Source of the DNA: Lyophyllum atratum
Taxonomy: Eukaryota > Basidiomycota > Agaricomycetes > Agaricales > Lyophyllaceae
Reading direction: 5' to 3'
NCBI GenBank assembly: GCA_014905825.1
Contig: JACGCN010000002.1
Location: forward strand, 248,001 to 312,000
Length of the DNA: 64,000 nucleotides
The notes below the pieces were generated by a model, which was not told where the DNA came from, did no database searches, and saw only the letters and a list, made by a program, of their open reading frames with translations. Positions 33,295 to 45,328 of the stretch are shown one piece after another. The translations under genes and the position numbers were made by a program. The stretch's first letter is position 1. Every line of letters begins with the position of its first letter.

Positions 33295-36200
33295 TCATTT
33301 CTTAGCCTTCGCCTTCCCGGCAGGTGCCTTTTTCTTTTTGGCCACCTGAATCAGCTTGTCATTGCTGACGTCGTCCGGATTCTTCTTTTTCTTCTCATCA
33401 TCCGACGCATCGTCGACGACATCGTCATCCATCTAAGCAAGGTCTTTAGATACCAGCACACAATGTTTAAATTGACGCAACGTACATCGAACGCCTCTTC
33501 CAAATCTGGAGCGGGACCCGCCGCCAGCTTCTTGGGCTTCCCAATGTCCTGCGCTTTATGGAACGGAATAGGGTGCTCCGAGCCGTTATATCTGCAGCGA
33601 TGTCACATTCAGAACCAGTCCAAAGACAGGAAGGAAACTTGACGTACTTCCTCGTTAGCGCTCCCTTCGTCTGGCCCGAAATCTGCTTCATCACCAGCTC
33701 ATCCTTATGATTGTCCACACCGAGCTCCACGATGGTATCCCAGTCTTCTTTCGACAGATAGTATTCATCCATGCGTTCTATGACTTCATCCACGGCACTC
33801 TAAAAGTTGCAAACCCGATTAAACCCACGAATGCGCCCAAGGAAATGCGACGTACCGCTCCTTCGTCCATCAGTGGTTTGACGAGGTGTGGGAACAGCGC
33901 CGGGATATACGACTGACGTATCTCCGCCTTGTCGCCCGAGACCTTTAGGCGCATGCGAATCTGAACGTCCGTCAACTGGCGACCTAGTTTGTTCTGCTTC
34001 GAGTTCTGGCCAAGCCATCTATAGAACCGGACTCGCACGTCAAACTCGGATCATGGAGCTGGCTAGCGATGAGGACATACTGAGGGAATGACATCGAATT
34101 TGGGCCTCCATAATGTGCACCGGCACCATATAGGAATGAGGCGGGCCGGACGGCGGAGCATACTGCATGGAGAGGCATGAGGCCCCAATGCTGTTCTGGA
34201 CTGTAACGCAAGCGACATGAGAAAGGCTCCCTCTGGCTTGGTTAAGTAGGACTCGCCCGTGAATAAGAGCATCTACAAGATCCCCATCCGAGATGGACGA
34301 AGCAGCGCGATCCATCAACTCAAGCTGCTTTAGCGCCTTTTCGGGTCCTTCAAGGTCGCGTACCTTCGACGGCTGGGTTTTGAGATAGTTTTCCTAACGA
34401 CAAAAGGCTCAGATCCGCTACTTTATGAAGAGGAAAGTCGTTCAACAGACCTGTATGAATAATGGCACGAACGAGTGGTCTTGGAAATACAACTCCATCT
34501 TGTCCCCAAGTGTCTCGCGAGAAGTAGCAGAGAACAGGTATGGACCAAGCATCTTTGAGGTGATATCGAAGGGGCTCATGATCGAGTACTTTTCGTTCAT
34601 CTTGGCCCTGTTCCGCGTGCTCGCATTAGTGAAAGTGTTTGGAACAAAAAGGTGGAAGGGAGACTGACAAGTTCTTGCCCTCGTCAAAATCTATGGTACT
34701 ACTCGAGAGTTTCCACGTCGACAACATATTCAGGACTTGACGAATATCGGACTGGGCACCCGCGACAAGCTGATCGATGACATTGGCGGGGACCTTCATC
34801 TTCTCCCTATACCAGCATGTATGAGCAACTATACACCCCATTGATGACGAAGACGTACTTGAAAGCGATGGACAATATCCTTGAGCGCACTGCCGCAACC
34901 TGTGGTCTGCAAGTCATCAACGTCAGCATCGTTGAATTCAAGTCATCAAACTAGATACGCACTTGTGGAATGACATATTATATGTCGTGGACATCAGGGG
35001 CTTAAGTTTCTGCGCTTGCCTATCGTTGGCGATGCAAATGATTGGTACCTGCATTTTGAGCGACCGTTAGACAGAGACTGTCACTGGGTTATAGAATATT
35101 TGACACCTTTGTTTTCTTGATCAAGGCGTTCAAAGCGCCAACACCGCCCCGGTCACCCGCAGACATTCCGTCGACTTCATCCATGATCAGGCATGTCTTA
35201 TTCGTGATGGTTACACCGGCTGCGCTTGTGTCCTGGGTGCGATATCAGTATCACGGGGAGTACAAATTGTGACTGTTGAAGGTACTCACATGGCCTCCCA
35301 TGACATACCCATCCAACGAGGTGTTATTGATATTCATGCCATTCTATGAAGAGACGGGAACATCCATGAGCAGTCTGCTTGCTCAAATAGGATGGTGACG
35401 CACCTCAACAAGCTTTTTGCTCCTCGTATCGCTGGCATTAAGCTCAATAGGTGTATACCCTTCCAGCTTTGCGCACAGATGTGCACTTGTCGTTTTACCG
35501 ATTCCAGGGGAGCCGGTAATCATCACCGCACGATAGACATTCATGCCGTTCTTCCCTGGTTTCTTGAAGTCCGCTTTCTTACTATTTTGCCTGCGATTTG
35601 AGAGCAAAATTTGATCAGCACCAACCCAGAAGCAAAATGATATGGAATGCTTACCAGTCGTGAAGCCATAGCTGCAACTTCTCCACCTGCGACTTATTGC
35701 CGCAGATATCTTTCGGAGTCTGCGGGGCATACCTCGTCGTCCATAGCTGTGACGATGGATCGATTGTCTTAGAACTGCGATGGATCAGTGACGATGTCAG
35801 GTGTTTCCAACAGTATAAACGAACCTCTCACTCGCATCCTTCTTCACTTGCGCCTCTCTCTTCTCCATCTCCCGTGCCGCCTGCTTGATGGCCTCCTGCT
35901 CTTTCTCCATCTTCTTCTTCGTCTTGTCGTCGACCTTGCCATTCCCCAGCCCCTTCCGTGTCCCAATCAAGTTGAGGAACTCATCCTCATTGACCGTCCG
36001 AATCCCATGCTTCTTGATCGCCGCGAGCTTGCTGGGGCCGGCACTGTCCCCGAGCACAACGTAGTCCGTCTTACTTGAAGGCTGCCCCACGACGCGTCTG
36101 ATTGGGAAAGCAAAGCAGTCAGCGCAAAAAAACTTGGGAAGAACGAATTTGCTTACCCTCCGAAACGCTTCGCGAGGTCAATGGCTTCCTCTCTCGAGAA

Positions 36201-37269
36201 ACTGCTCAGCTCTCCTGTGAACACAAACGAGAGACCAGCGAGTGCATCCGGTGCCCCGTCTGGAACTTCTTTCGTACCGTGCGCGACCGGCGTAGCGAGC
36301 TTGGCGGCTTTAGCAGCAGCCCAACTAGAAAGACGTTAGCAGCCTTCCAGAAGGATAAAGGATGCAACATACTCGAACTTCTGTTTTGGCGGTCCCTTCT
36401 CCTTCTCCTTCCCATTCGTCGGATGCTTATCCTCCACCTTGGCTTTCGCTGGAGCCCGTTTAGGAGCCTTCTTAGCCGGAGCTTTTGACACCAGAAGTTC
36501 GTCAGCGCCCGATGATGGGCTCTCCATGTCACTCCCCTCATCCGACTCGACAATAAAGTCGTCATCTTTTTTCGACTTCCCCTTACTCGTCGACGCTCTC
36601 GGTTTCTTCGCTTCAGATGTGCGTGGTTTTGCCTTGGTGGCCGCAGGCTTCGGTGCTGCGGAAGTCCGCTTCTTCTTTGGTGACTTTGCTGGTTCGTCTT
36701 CCGAGTCGCTAGATAGCAGAATGGCAACTTTGGCTTTTGGTTTAGAGGCCGCGACCGCTTGTTTCTTCTTAGGCGGGGATTTCTCTTCCTCGTCACTCTC
36801 CTCATCGCTGTCTATGACCTTCTTGCGCTTGACCGACGTCGACTTCTTGGGCGCTTCATCCTCACTGATGTCCATCGGAGTGACCTTAGACGGCTTCGAA
36901 ACCGCAGCTTGAGCCTGTGGAATGCTCTTTGTGGGAGCAGTTTTCTTCGGTCTGCTGTGGCATGTCGTGTAAATATTAGCTTTCTGAGAAATTACTATTA
37001 GATACTAACCTGTCATCATCACCTTCCGTTTCCATGTGAATTTACAGCATCCTGAATCGATATCATTTACGCACTTATTTCAATCGCGTCTCTGCGCTGA
37101 GACCCAGAGCCCTCGGGCTGTATGACTCGTCAATTAATATATCACTGCTGACAACTCGTGAAAATACCTGTGTCCCCGTCTTCTGGCTGCTTGGAGTCGC
37201 CCCGAAAAACATTCTGATATCCTTACCCCCAGGTTTACTGACTTTGGTAACTTTCGTAGCTGGCGCCAT
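33295..37269 (-). CDS. RFC1: Replication factor C subunit 1 (clamp-loader large subunit)
   Basis: Large subunit of the RFC complex that loads PCNA at primer-template junctions; nuclear. The start ATG at 37267-37269 gives a PCNA-interaction-like DIRMFFG at residues 17-23. A 29-nt microexon follows (37,019-37,050 region), then a Lys/Ser/acid-rich linker. The BRCT domain includes GLSFVFTGELSSFSREEA and DYVVLGDSAGPSKLAAI. The AAA+ core has Walker A GSPGIGKTTSA, LNASDTRSKK, and Walker B CLIMDEVDGM with GDRGG. The RFC1 C-terminal domain reads SPFDITSKML, QDHSFVPLFIQENYL and MDEYYLSKEDWDTI. A basic tail, KKKKAPAGKAKAKK, precedes the TGA at 33295-33297. About 17 introns are needed and phases agree where checked. 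About 1,000 residues, normal for the family. It is a single essential gene, so it should be intact. Confidence 0.93.
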
Positions 37270-38638
37270 GGTGCAACGCTGACGGTGGTTAGGGATGGGC
37301 ACAAGAGATGTGCGTGACGTGACTGGACGCGTCAGGAATTGGTCATGTTTGGCAGCACGGGCCGCTAACGGAGCGGAACCGAGGGCGACTGAAGACTTCG
37401 CAATATTGAGATCGTTGTAACAGGATAAACGCAATACGTGACATGGATGTGCAGGTACTTGTATTTCTTCCTGCCATATCAAATACAGCATCAACCAATG
37501 AAGGTGTTTGGAACAAATATTAGCAGTACACCGAGTCACTGAAAATAAGTTTCGTGGGTTCGGGTGTGAGAGCTGGGTCATAAGGTGGCGGCCACATCTA
37601 CCACCCAAACCCGATGTATGTGTGCATCATGAGGGCATTACTGGCCGAAGGGTAAGTGGAATAGAATTGATAGAGGAAACACAACTCGTATTCAACGCCA
37701 ATCGGACCGAACGAGGGACAAGATCGGAAGCAGCAACCTCTAAATTCCGGGGCTTTTTGCAAGCTGGCTAAATCCCCCGACTCCGAATACGAGGCATCTC
37801 AGACGTAGAAGCAAGAGTGGGAGTGGCGAGAACTCATGAAACGTCCTGGGAGCTAGCCCCATGTATCTCCTTTGAACTGGGTGCCGGACTTTCGGCGTGG
37901 GGCTCAATCCTGACAGTGAGCGCATTCGTAAATTGTACTCATCGATTAGACGTTCAGATGCATGGGCATAGTGCGGCCAGCATCCAGGTATTCGGGGGCG
38001 TTTGAATTGAGGTGGAGTTGGTTGAGGACCGCAATAACAACATTAGCGTATCTGTGAGAGGATCGCATTGAACGACGGGCCGTGATAAGCCCTGGATAAG
38101 CCTCAGGACAGCGATATGCAATATACACTCAAGTAGCATGTGCCATTCAGAATACCAAAAAAGGTAGCAACTATAGTCATGCTGTGACGCCACATGGTTG
38201 GAAACCGTTCAATTGCTGGAGGAATGGAAGACAAAGCTGACAGTGCCATTATCCACTGCCACTGCCATAATACCCATACATGTTCAAGGATGATTTCAGA
38301 GAGCCACATGACGGACTTCCAGATTTGACAGACGTGAGGAGAAGAGGATGAAGAGAGAGTGATTGGTCGAACTGGGTCACGCCACGCTGGCGCCAGATGA
38401 GTCTAGCTTCGTGCGAGACGGTCCATCGACCCGAAGGAATGGATGACAATGCGTATCGACGCTGATATAGGCACAGAGTGCAGCTGCCAGCCTGACAATG
38501 CCTTGAAGAGGCGTACACTGGCAATAACACCGAAAAAGCACCAAATTCTGGGCTTGAAGGAAATAGTCCGGGTCGGCCTATTCACGCATGGCTCCGCATA
38601 GAAAGACATGCATGACTTCAGCCGCTCGTAGGAGCGTG
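37270..38638. other. Gene-poor stretch between RFC1 and the p31comet-like gene
   Basis: 1.4 kb. The reverse strand carries several hydrophobic frames (for example around 38,100-38,310 and 38,400-38,600) that could be the relic of a multi-pass membrane protein. Stops interrupt them and no family could be named. The first few hundred bases should contain the RFC1 promoter. Confidence 0.35.
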
Positions 38639-40098
38639 TTACCACTCCGAGAACCCCGAAATCTTCCCATCCCAACACCACCAGATCATCTCGTCCCACT
38701 CGTCATCGCTGCCATGAACGCCCACCCCATCCTTCCCAACCTGCACGTCCAGACCGCCTCTGGATGTCACCCATACCCCTTCCACCGCCTTGCCCTTCTT
38801 CTGCGTTTTCTTCCGTATGGCGAATTGTGTACCCACATGCCGGATCCCCGACTCCTCAAGAAACTCATCGAGGGTACTTTCAAGCGACGTAGATATATTT
38901 TGGCGAGGCACCCATGCAGGGTGAACGAATCGGCGGGGAGCGCGTAGTAAGATGTGCGTTTGCGTGGGAGCTATGAGTGGGCAGGGCCACGGTGAGCGAC
39001 GAGCCAGGGGATTTGGGAGTGAATATACGTACCGATGTCAGCAGACATACCGTTGCCTTCTGCATCTGCTGCCGCTAAGGTTCTAGACAAGAGGCGTTCG
39101 GCGGCTTGTAGAGCCCGCTGCTGTTCAGCGTGACTCGGAGATGACGGGGGTTCGGGAGATGGTGCACGCGATCTTGGCGGGGATGGGGCGAAGTCGTCGG
39201 ACTCTTCCCCCTCCGACTCATTATCCGTATCCACTTCGGAATCCTCCTCGCTACCTCCCTCATCTTCTTCACTCTCTTCGTCGTCATCGTTAACCTCGTC
39301 CTCCTCATCCCCGTCATCCTCTTCGTCCTCCTCATCCTCCTCTCCATCCTCCTCCTCCTCCCCATCCTCCTCTTTAGTGTGCGGCTGCCGGTCACTGTTA
39401 TAGTTCTTAAGGTCGTCCCGAGCTCCAATAGCCTTAATCTCGAGTCCTTCGATCGCGTATATTACTTTGGATTTCGCGGACGCCGTATTTGAACCGACGA
39501 AAATAGCAAGGTAGACGCGGGCACAGGCTTGCTTTACCGGGACTGCGTCCCCCGGTGCATCTGCGGGTAGATCACTCCGCTTCGTAGCCTTTGCGAGAGC
39601 CGAAGAAAGTGCAGTAAACGTAGTGTTGAGATGAGACGTGAGGGTGTCGAAAGAAGTGAGGAGATCATGTCGCTGCTTTAGTGCGCGTGCGGTGGACTAG
39701 TCGTCGGACATGGTCAGAGCGCTGAATAGCCTTTTAATATACCGTTACACACCTTGGTGCTGGGCATCCGAGAGAGTTGCATTACGGGACTAAATTATGC
39801 AGCCATCATCGGAATCGTCAATTTTCGTCGCGTACAGAACCGGAACTGTGACTGACAGTGGCACTTGGCTTTTCAAGAAAAGGACATGACCTAGTAAGCT
39901 AGTTGCAAGCCTCGCTGCTACGGCATCAGTGATAACGTCAACATCCAGAGATACTATCGGGATATTATTCGATAGAATGCCAGATTCCCCTGCCTTCATC
40001 GGTACGATCTTTTCGTTAGATGATTCAGAGGGCTGTGCGATAGTCATACTGGGAGAGCTAGGAATGGGAGCTGGGGCGGCTGGCGCCAGTACAGGCAT
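38639..40098 (-). CDS. p31comet-like (MAD2L1-binding) protein, putative
   Basis: Putative relative of the HORMA-fold p31comet family, which with TRIP13/Pch2 extracts Mad2 and silences the spindle checkpoint. It starts MPVLAPAAPAP at 40,098. RLATSLLGHVLFLKSQVPL matches the p31comet helix and QIPLP turn. An intron (donor GTACGC, about 76 nt) skips an in-frame stop, and the 7-nt microexon CACCAAG follows. Then come ALKQRHDLLTSFDTLTSHL and VYLAIFVGSNTASAKSKVIY, which align in order with the RQLQRVLSHLEDLF and VLILLGGTALSPKELY elements of the human protein. An acidic insert of about 80 residues (runs of E/D) and the end DEMIWWCWDGKISGFSEW complete about 420 residues. The match is to a weakly conserved family, so other assignments are possible. 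The two small ORFs it bridges could otherwise be read as separate genes. Confidence 0.5.
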
Positions 40099-40334
40099 AT
40101 TGAACCTCGTGGTAAGGGATCAAGAGGCTTAGGACGGGGAGGTCGGACTCGGATGTTCGCCGAACACCGTGCACGCGTTTTTCACGTGCACAGTCACGGG
40201 CAAGTTGCTGAATCAGCGCGGACGCCGACCGCGACTCGTGAGTCAACTTGTATCGCAACCCCCATATAACTTTAACTCAAGGCCATCTCAACCCTTTGCG
40301 AAGCTGCCGCTAACTTCTACAAACGTATTCTATT

Positions 40335-40994
40335 ATGCCTGCTATTAGAATCGACAAGGCTGCCTTTTCTTACCAGCCTCTTGGAAACAAAGCCGCGCAT
40401 TCCACAGTCCGTGTTATTTTACAAACCCTGGATCCTGAAGAAAAGGTGGACCTGGTGGCAGCGTCTTCAAAGAAGAGTGAAATATGGTACCCGAATACCC
40501 CGTCAGAAAGGGCAGCCTACCGCACAAGTACTGGAAAGGTCCGTTGAATCTCGTCCCAAGTGTAAGGGCTCTTCAAGTTAAAAGCTGTGCCAGGCTGTCA
40601 CATCCCACCACTGGGACGTCTATGACTTCACATACACAATTCCGAGCGGTCGTGTTACTACCTATAAGGATGTCTGTATTGCTGTTGGCGGCTCACCCCG
40701 CTCCGGTACGTCGCTCTTCAAATATCCAAATGACGCCTGAGGGACGACCAGTCATACTGACCCCTATAAACAACTAGTTGGGAGCGCGCTACGGAACAAT
40801 CCATTCGCGCCGTATATCCCCTGTCACAGAGTCATCGCGTCCAATTTCTTCGTTGGTGGGTTGGTGAATGGGGGAAGAACGATAAGACCGGAACTCGCTG
40901 CAATCAGAAGTTAGATCTCCTTGCCTCGGAGGGCGTCAATTTTACGAAAAGTGGACATCTGCTGGATGTGGACGCTGTCATCTGGAGAGGATAA
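40335..40994 (+). CDS. MGT1: O6-alkylguanine-DNA alkyltransferase, probable frameshift
   Basis: Suicide repair protein that moves an alkyl group from O6-guanine to its own cysteine. It starts MPAIRIDKAAFSYQP. An intron removes the end of the first frame after TSTGK and leads to VTSHHWDVYDFTYTIPSGRVTTYKDV. A second intron leads to VGSALRNNPFAPYIPCHRVIAS, with the catalytic cysteine in PCHRV. Just after NFFVGG (about 40,858-40,864) one base appears to be missing. The frame continues as LVNGGRTIRPELAAIRS to a TAG, while the family C-terminus (GEWGKNDKTGTRCNQKLDLL, ending at the TAA at 40992-40994) lies in another frame. A 35-nt GT-AG stretch there could be spliced in phase but would delete VGG..GEWGKNDK. 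A truncated product would still contain the active site. Confidence 0.75.
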
Positions 40995-41551
40995 TTTCAA
41001 ATTATCGGGTTGCGACACCTCTTATACACGCCATTGCAGTGCACTGCGGCGTCCACATCAGTTTATCGAAGCCTTGTATTTGTATTTACACCTAGTCTCT
41101 CCTAGACAGACACCATCAGTCGTTCCTCCTTTTTGTAACTTACACCTACTCTGCGACAAATTTACATCTTTCTTATTCACCGGCATTTTTTACACATCTC
41201 TTACCTTCTTCGCGGTGCTTGCTCTGGCAGCAACTGTGTGCTTGATACCTGTCCAGCTGGCATCACTATGAGCCCTGTACTTCACTTGTTTCGGCCGGTT
41301 GCGTGGTCCTGCTACAAGAACGGTGTGACATAAGCACGTGTAATGACGCGAAATGTGACTCACGCAAAGTAACACTCCCTACACCGTACCACCATCACCG
41401 AGCATATCCATTTTCGTCACCTCGGACAATGAGAGGAACATAGCATCCCACTGTAAGAAACTGTATAAAGTCAGACTCCCCTAGGGTCACTTCATTCCCA
41501 CTTCTCAATCTCTAGTCAAGTCTGGTTGACCACTGATCATCTAAGATTTTT
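40995..41551. other. Intergenic region with TATA box of the next gene
   Basis: 550 bp without a supported gene. TATAAAG at 41464-41470 lies about 85 bp upstream of the start at 41552 and is a plausible TATA box. A hydrophobic open frame around 41,160-41,271 lacks a start codon and a family match. Confidence 0.4.
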
Positions 41552-44107
41552 ATGGCTAACACGAACACCTCGAGAAACCTCCATCGCCAGGCTTCAGCGT
41601 CTGACGGTTTACCTGGCGTGGAGACTTATATAGATTTCAATTCGGACAAGATTCCATTTCCGATCAGAGACAACGATATCTCTCGCTCAGTACCCGGTAC
41701 GAGCACGAACTACTTACATTCGGTGCCATATGCTAATGAATGTCATAGAATTGCCTGCAAAGGTGGCGGAGTCCAGTCCAGGTTATTATCTATCTTTTCC
41801 GCCTTGAACGAATACCAGCATGTCTCTATATCTTCATTCTCAAAGTTACATAAGTGGACAAGAAATCTATCTGACGCAACTCCCTTCACAGATTCTCAAA
41901 CTACTGCTTCGTCCAAACAGACATCATCCGACAAGCTATCCGCCCTTCCAGCAAGTACTTCAAACACGAATCGAATCCTTCGCTCTCCTGTCGTAACCTC
42001 AAGCAATAATCCATCAGGTCGTGGTTGGCGTCGTAGTCTCGATGCATCTGTCTCCCTGCCCTCATTCTCCAACGCTGATCTGGACTCTCCCCCTATGAGT
42101 AATGTATGGAACGCGACACACAGCCTGAATCCACACCTCAATATTGGGGCGACGTCTCCGCGTGCAATATCGGCAGATGGATCCATAGAAAAGGGAACCC
42201 CGAGGCAGAGAGTATCATTTGACAGCGAACGAGGTTCTTTACCAACCATGCAAAGCGTCAGACAAGGTACGTTACTTCTTATCATACCTGGTCCCGAACT
42301 AAGTTGGCTTCTACACAGCCCTTTCGCGCTTAAACCGAGGCAGTGATCCTGCCGTCACGTCTCCCGCGCGCCACTCCTCTGCATACCGCGACTCGCAGAA
42401 AGATCTTGACTCCACAACTCCTGGTTCACCTTCTCCATCGCGTTCACGCGGCGTGTCTCCACTACGGCTCTTTCAACAATGGTCAGCAAGTCGCCACCGC
42501 CATCGACACCCAACAGACGACCCATTTGTCCCTATCGACCCCTTCAAGCTCAAGACCCATTTCCGCCTTCCATGCTTTCCCAGTCTCACAGATACCCTCA
42601 CACCTAGCATCCATAGCCATAGCCATAGCCATCGCATAGGCTCCCCAGATACCCAGGGATGCGAAGCGTGCATGCCTACGCCCTCTATGAAGAACTCATG
42701 GAGCAGTGCGAGCACATTCTTCGCCGATACCCTCCCCCGCCAAGCCTACCTTAACATCCTTCTCCGCCTCCCCGCCATGTACTTCACCCGCGTCGCCAGA
42801 ATTTTTGAAGACGCCGAAGTGAGTCGACCTGATATCCAGAGGATGATCGAAAGTGGCGGGGGAGGCAGTGCTTTCATCGTCCCCTCAGCTTCGGAACCTG
42901 TCACTATTGCCACTGTCGATTCCACAAATCGCGGACGGACGGACTACCCGCCTGGGACACTGTCCCCAACCATGGCAGCTGGAATCGGGCTCACGGCACA
43001 TGTAGGTGCCGCTGCCACAGCGTCGGTTCAGCAGCTTCCTTTACCCCTCCCGGACGAATGGGCATCGCCTCAGGTCTCGCCTGCGCTTATTCGTTTCAAG
43101 CTTTCGTGGGAGGCGTTCATAGACTCTCTACTCAGGGAATGGAAGACCCTGAATGTAGTCTCCGCCCTTTTGTTATCGTATGTGGCTTCAGGAACTGAGT
43201 CGTCCCAATACACACCGGATTAATTATTTGCAGTGCGATTCTGACGATGTTCCAGATCCCCAGCGCCGCGGACGACCCTGTGACGCGGACGGCTGCTCTG
43301 CTGTCGTTGGTCTGTGCGCTGATGAGTTTGACTTATGGCTGTATGTATATCGTAAGGTTCGGGACCATGCGAAGCATGTACAGGGCGTCCAAATGGGCAG
43401 AGGTACGATGGCGTTTCCCCTTCCTCTTCATAGGCTGACAGCTCTGTCATCTTCAGGAAGCGCGCAAGACTAATACCCTCATATGGTGGAATGTGTGGGT
43501 CCTCCTGGCAATGCCTGGGGTTTGGATGGCATGGTTCGTTAACCGCGTCGCGTTGTCGTCGCGTTGATATGTTCCGTCCTGACGAAGCTGATCATACAGG
43601 TCGATGGTGTTTTTCGTCGCATCTATCATGTCATTCGTGTGGCGCACAGGTTCCACAAAAGACCCTGCGGACCGCCCTCCGCTCAGCGTACAGGGGGCGC
43701 TTGGCCCTCGCATCGCGGTAACGGGCATATTCCTCCTCGGCATGGTGTACTTCGCGCTCATTGTGAAGACTCTGCGGGGATACGGGACTCATGCGGGGGG
43801 ATCGAGTAAGCTGCGGCAGGGAGAGCGCGGAGCTGCAGAGCAGTCGCCGGGTATGCGGGCGAGGGATATCGATGCTGCGATGGAGAGGCGGGGGCGAGAG
43901 CGGCAAAGGAGTGGTTCAGGACCTACTCGGAGACGGGAGGAATCGCCGGAGAGGGAGAGAGGGGTGGATGCCGGGGCTCAGAAGGAGAAACGGATGGATA
44001 GAGATGGTTTGAGGTCGATGATGGGTCTTGGCATTGTGGGGCTCGGTTTACACCAGCAGGACTCTGGTATAAATTTGGACTTGGAGAAGGGCGAGGTGAA
44101 GGGATAG
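41552..44107 (+). CDS. Conserved multi-pass membrane protein, function unknown
   Basis: Five exons, about 775 residues, ending in a TAG at 44105-44107. The N-terminal half is a Ser/Pro/Thr-rich cytosolic region with many possible phosphorylation sites. Around residue 360 a conserved block begins: ADTLPRQAYLNILLRLPAMY and FTRVARIFEDAEVS, then RFKLSWEAFIDSLLREWKTL before the first membrane helix (NVVSALLLSAILTMFQI). Three more helices follow: LLSLVCALMSLTYGCMYIV, WWNVWVLLAMPGVWMAW and MVFFVASIMSFVW, then ITGIFLLGMVYFAL. The tail is strongly charged (RRGRERQ, RREESPERERG). I recognise the helix block as widespread in Agaricomycetes but know no assigned function. No signal peptide, so it probably inserts through its internal helices. 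Intron joins are all in phase. Confidence 0.75.
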
Positions 44108-44485
44108 AGTGTTCGTGAGTACCTTCTTGGACTATGGGCTAGACTATAAATTGTGGTGTAGATTTCTAATGAACGTTACCTTATGATAGGCAGAATGGAT
44201 ATTGCCATAATATTTGACTTAGTCCCCGACGGTATATAGGTATATAGGTATCAATTTCCGAATGACAGCCTTTTAAGTCTATACTACTAGGATCAATACT
44301 GTTGAGTGGTGTGTGACTGTTTAAACAGGCTAGCCTCGGTCGTACTGACTTCGAGATCTCCCTTATGCTCCCTTATGACGCCGCCAAAACGCCGCACTAT
44401 ATACCGAGTCGTGACACGAGGTCTTGTTTGCATATGATCAACTTTGTTTAGTCTTAACAACACACCTTCACAACTCCCGTACACT

Positions 44486-45328
44486 ATGGACGGACCTCAG
44501 TCACAGAATAACATGTGTCTGGAAGAATTGCCACTTGAATTGGTGAACGTGATCTTCAGACACGCGTCCCAAGGCTCCTTAAAGATCTTATGTGAAGTGG
44601 CAGACTGGACTCGGACGCTAGCACTCCCACATCTCTACTCTTCCCCAATTCTGAAAACCGATTCCAGTACTTCTCGCTTCCTGGAGTGCTTGGAAAGGAA
44701 TCCTTGGAGCCTATATCGCCCGCTGGACAATAATTTCCAGCCAAGAACAACTGTCTGCAATCTCTGGATCGAAACCATCTCCCGATCTAAATCCATCATT
44801 CCCATCTTCGAAGCTTGCTCTAGCTTGACGAACATCGCCCTACATCCTGATAGCCTCGTCTGTCTAGTGACCTCGATCCCATATGTCGAAGTTGCCCAGA
44901 GAAAGAACATATCCATTACGATCATCAGCCAATCCGCTTTCGGCCTTCATTCATCCCAATTCGGTACCTCGTCGCTGACAGGCAAAATCAGCCATGTCCG
45001 AATGACAGACTTTCATGGCTATAGAGAACAGTCATTATTGATATCACGTCTTCAAAACCTCACCCACCTTGAGATTTCCTACCACCCATCGTTCAATCTA
45101 TCCGGTTTAAATCGCATCGTGGAACACCCGTCGTTGCAAGTCCTCATCATTGTTTTCTTTACACAACTCTTTACGGAGGACGATCGCAAGTCGCTGGACC
45201 AATGGCATAAGGATATATTGCGAGACACAGCCAACCTGGAAGTGACCATTGTCGAGTCCGTAGCACAAGACAGATTAGAAGAGGATTGGGTGGAAGAAGC
45301 TAGGGGTGGACGAAGCTTGTGGAACTGA
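44486..45328 (+). CDS. F-box-like protein, single exon
   Basis: 280 residues without introns, unlike its neighbours. Near the start it has LEELPLELVNVIFRHASQGSL, a degenerate F-box motif (LPxELxxxIF), followed by VADWTRTLALPHLYSSPIL. The remainder reads as loosely repeated Leu-rich segments (FEACSSLTNIAL, LQNLTHLEISYHPSF, HPSLQVLIIVFF) typical of the large, fast-evolving F-box/LRR-like families of mushrooms. Such proteins are thought to bring substrates to SCF ubiquitin ligases; whether this one still binds Skp1 is unknown. The start ATG at 44486 is preferred over an upstream non-ATG extension. A related fragment lies at 32,878. Confidence 0.7.
   Translation: MDGPQSQNNMCLEELPLELVNVIFRHASQGSLKILCEVADWTRTLALPHLYSSPILKTDSSTSRFLECLERNPWSLYRPLDNNFQPRTTVCNLWIETISRSKSIIPIFEACSSLTNIALHPDSLVCLVTSIPYVEVAQRKNISITIISQSAFGLHSSQFGTSSLTGKISHVRMTDFHGYREQSLLISRLQNLTHLEISYHPSFNLSGLNRIVEHPSLQVLIIVFFTQLFTEDDRKSLDQWHKDILRDTANLEVTIVESVAQDRLEEDWVEEARGGRSLWN

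Noticed and set aside
37946..38699. Hydrophobic reverse-strand frames between RFC1 and the p31comet-like gene
   Set aside because: They could be a decayed membrane-protein gene, but I could not align them convincingly to any family or splice them together.
39790..40098. A separate 102-residue gene upstream of the acidic protein
   Set aside because: An in-phase intron and microexon join both parts into one p31comet-like protein, which explains the odd lack of a start codon in the acidic frame.
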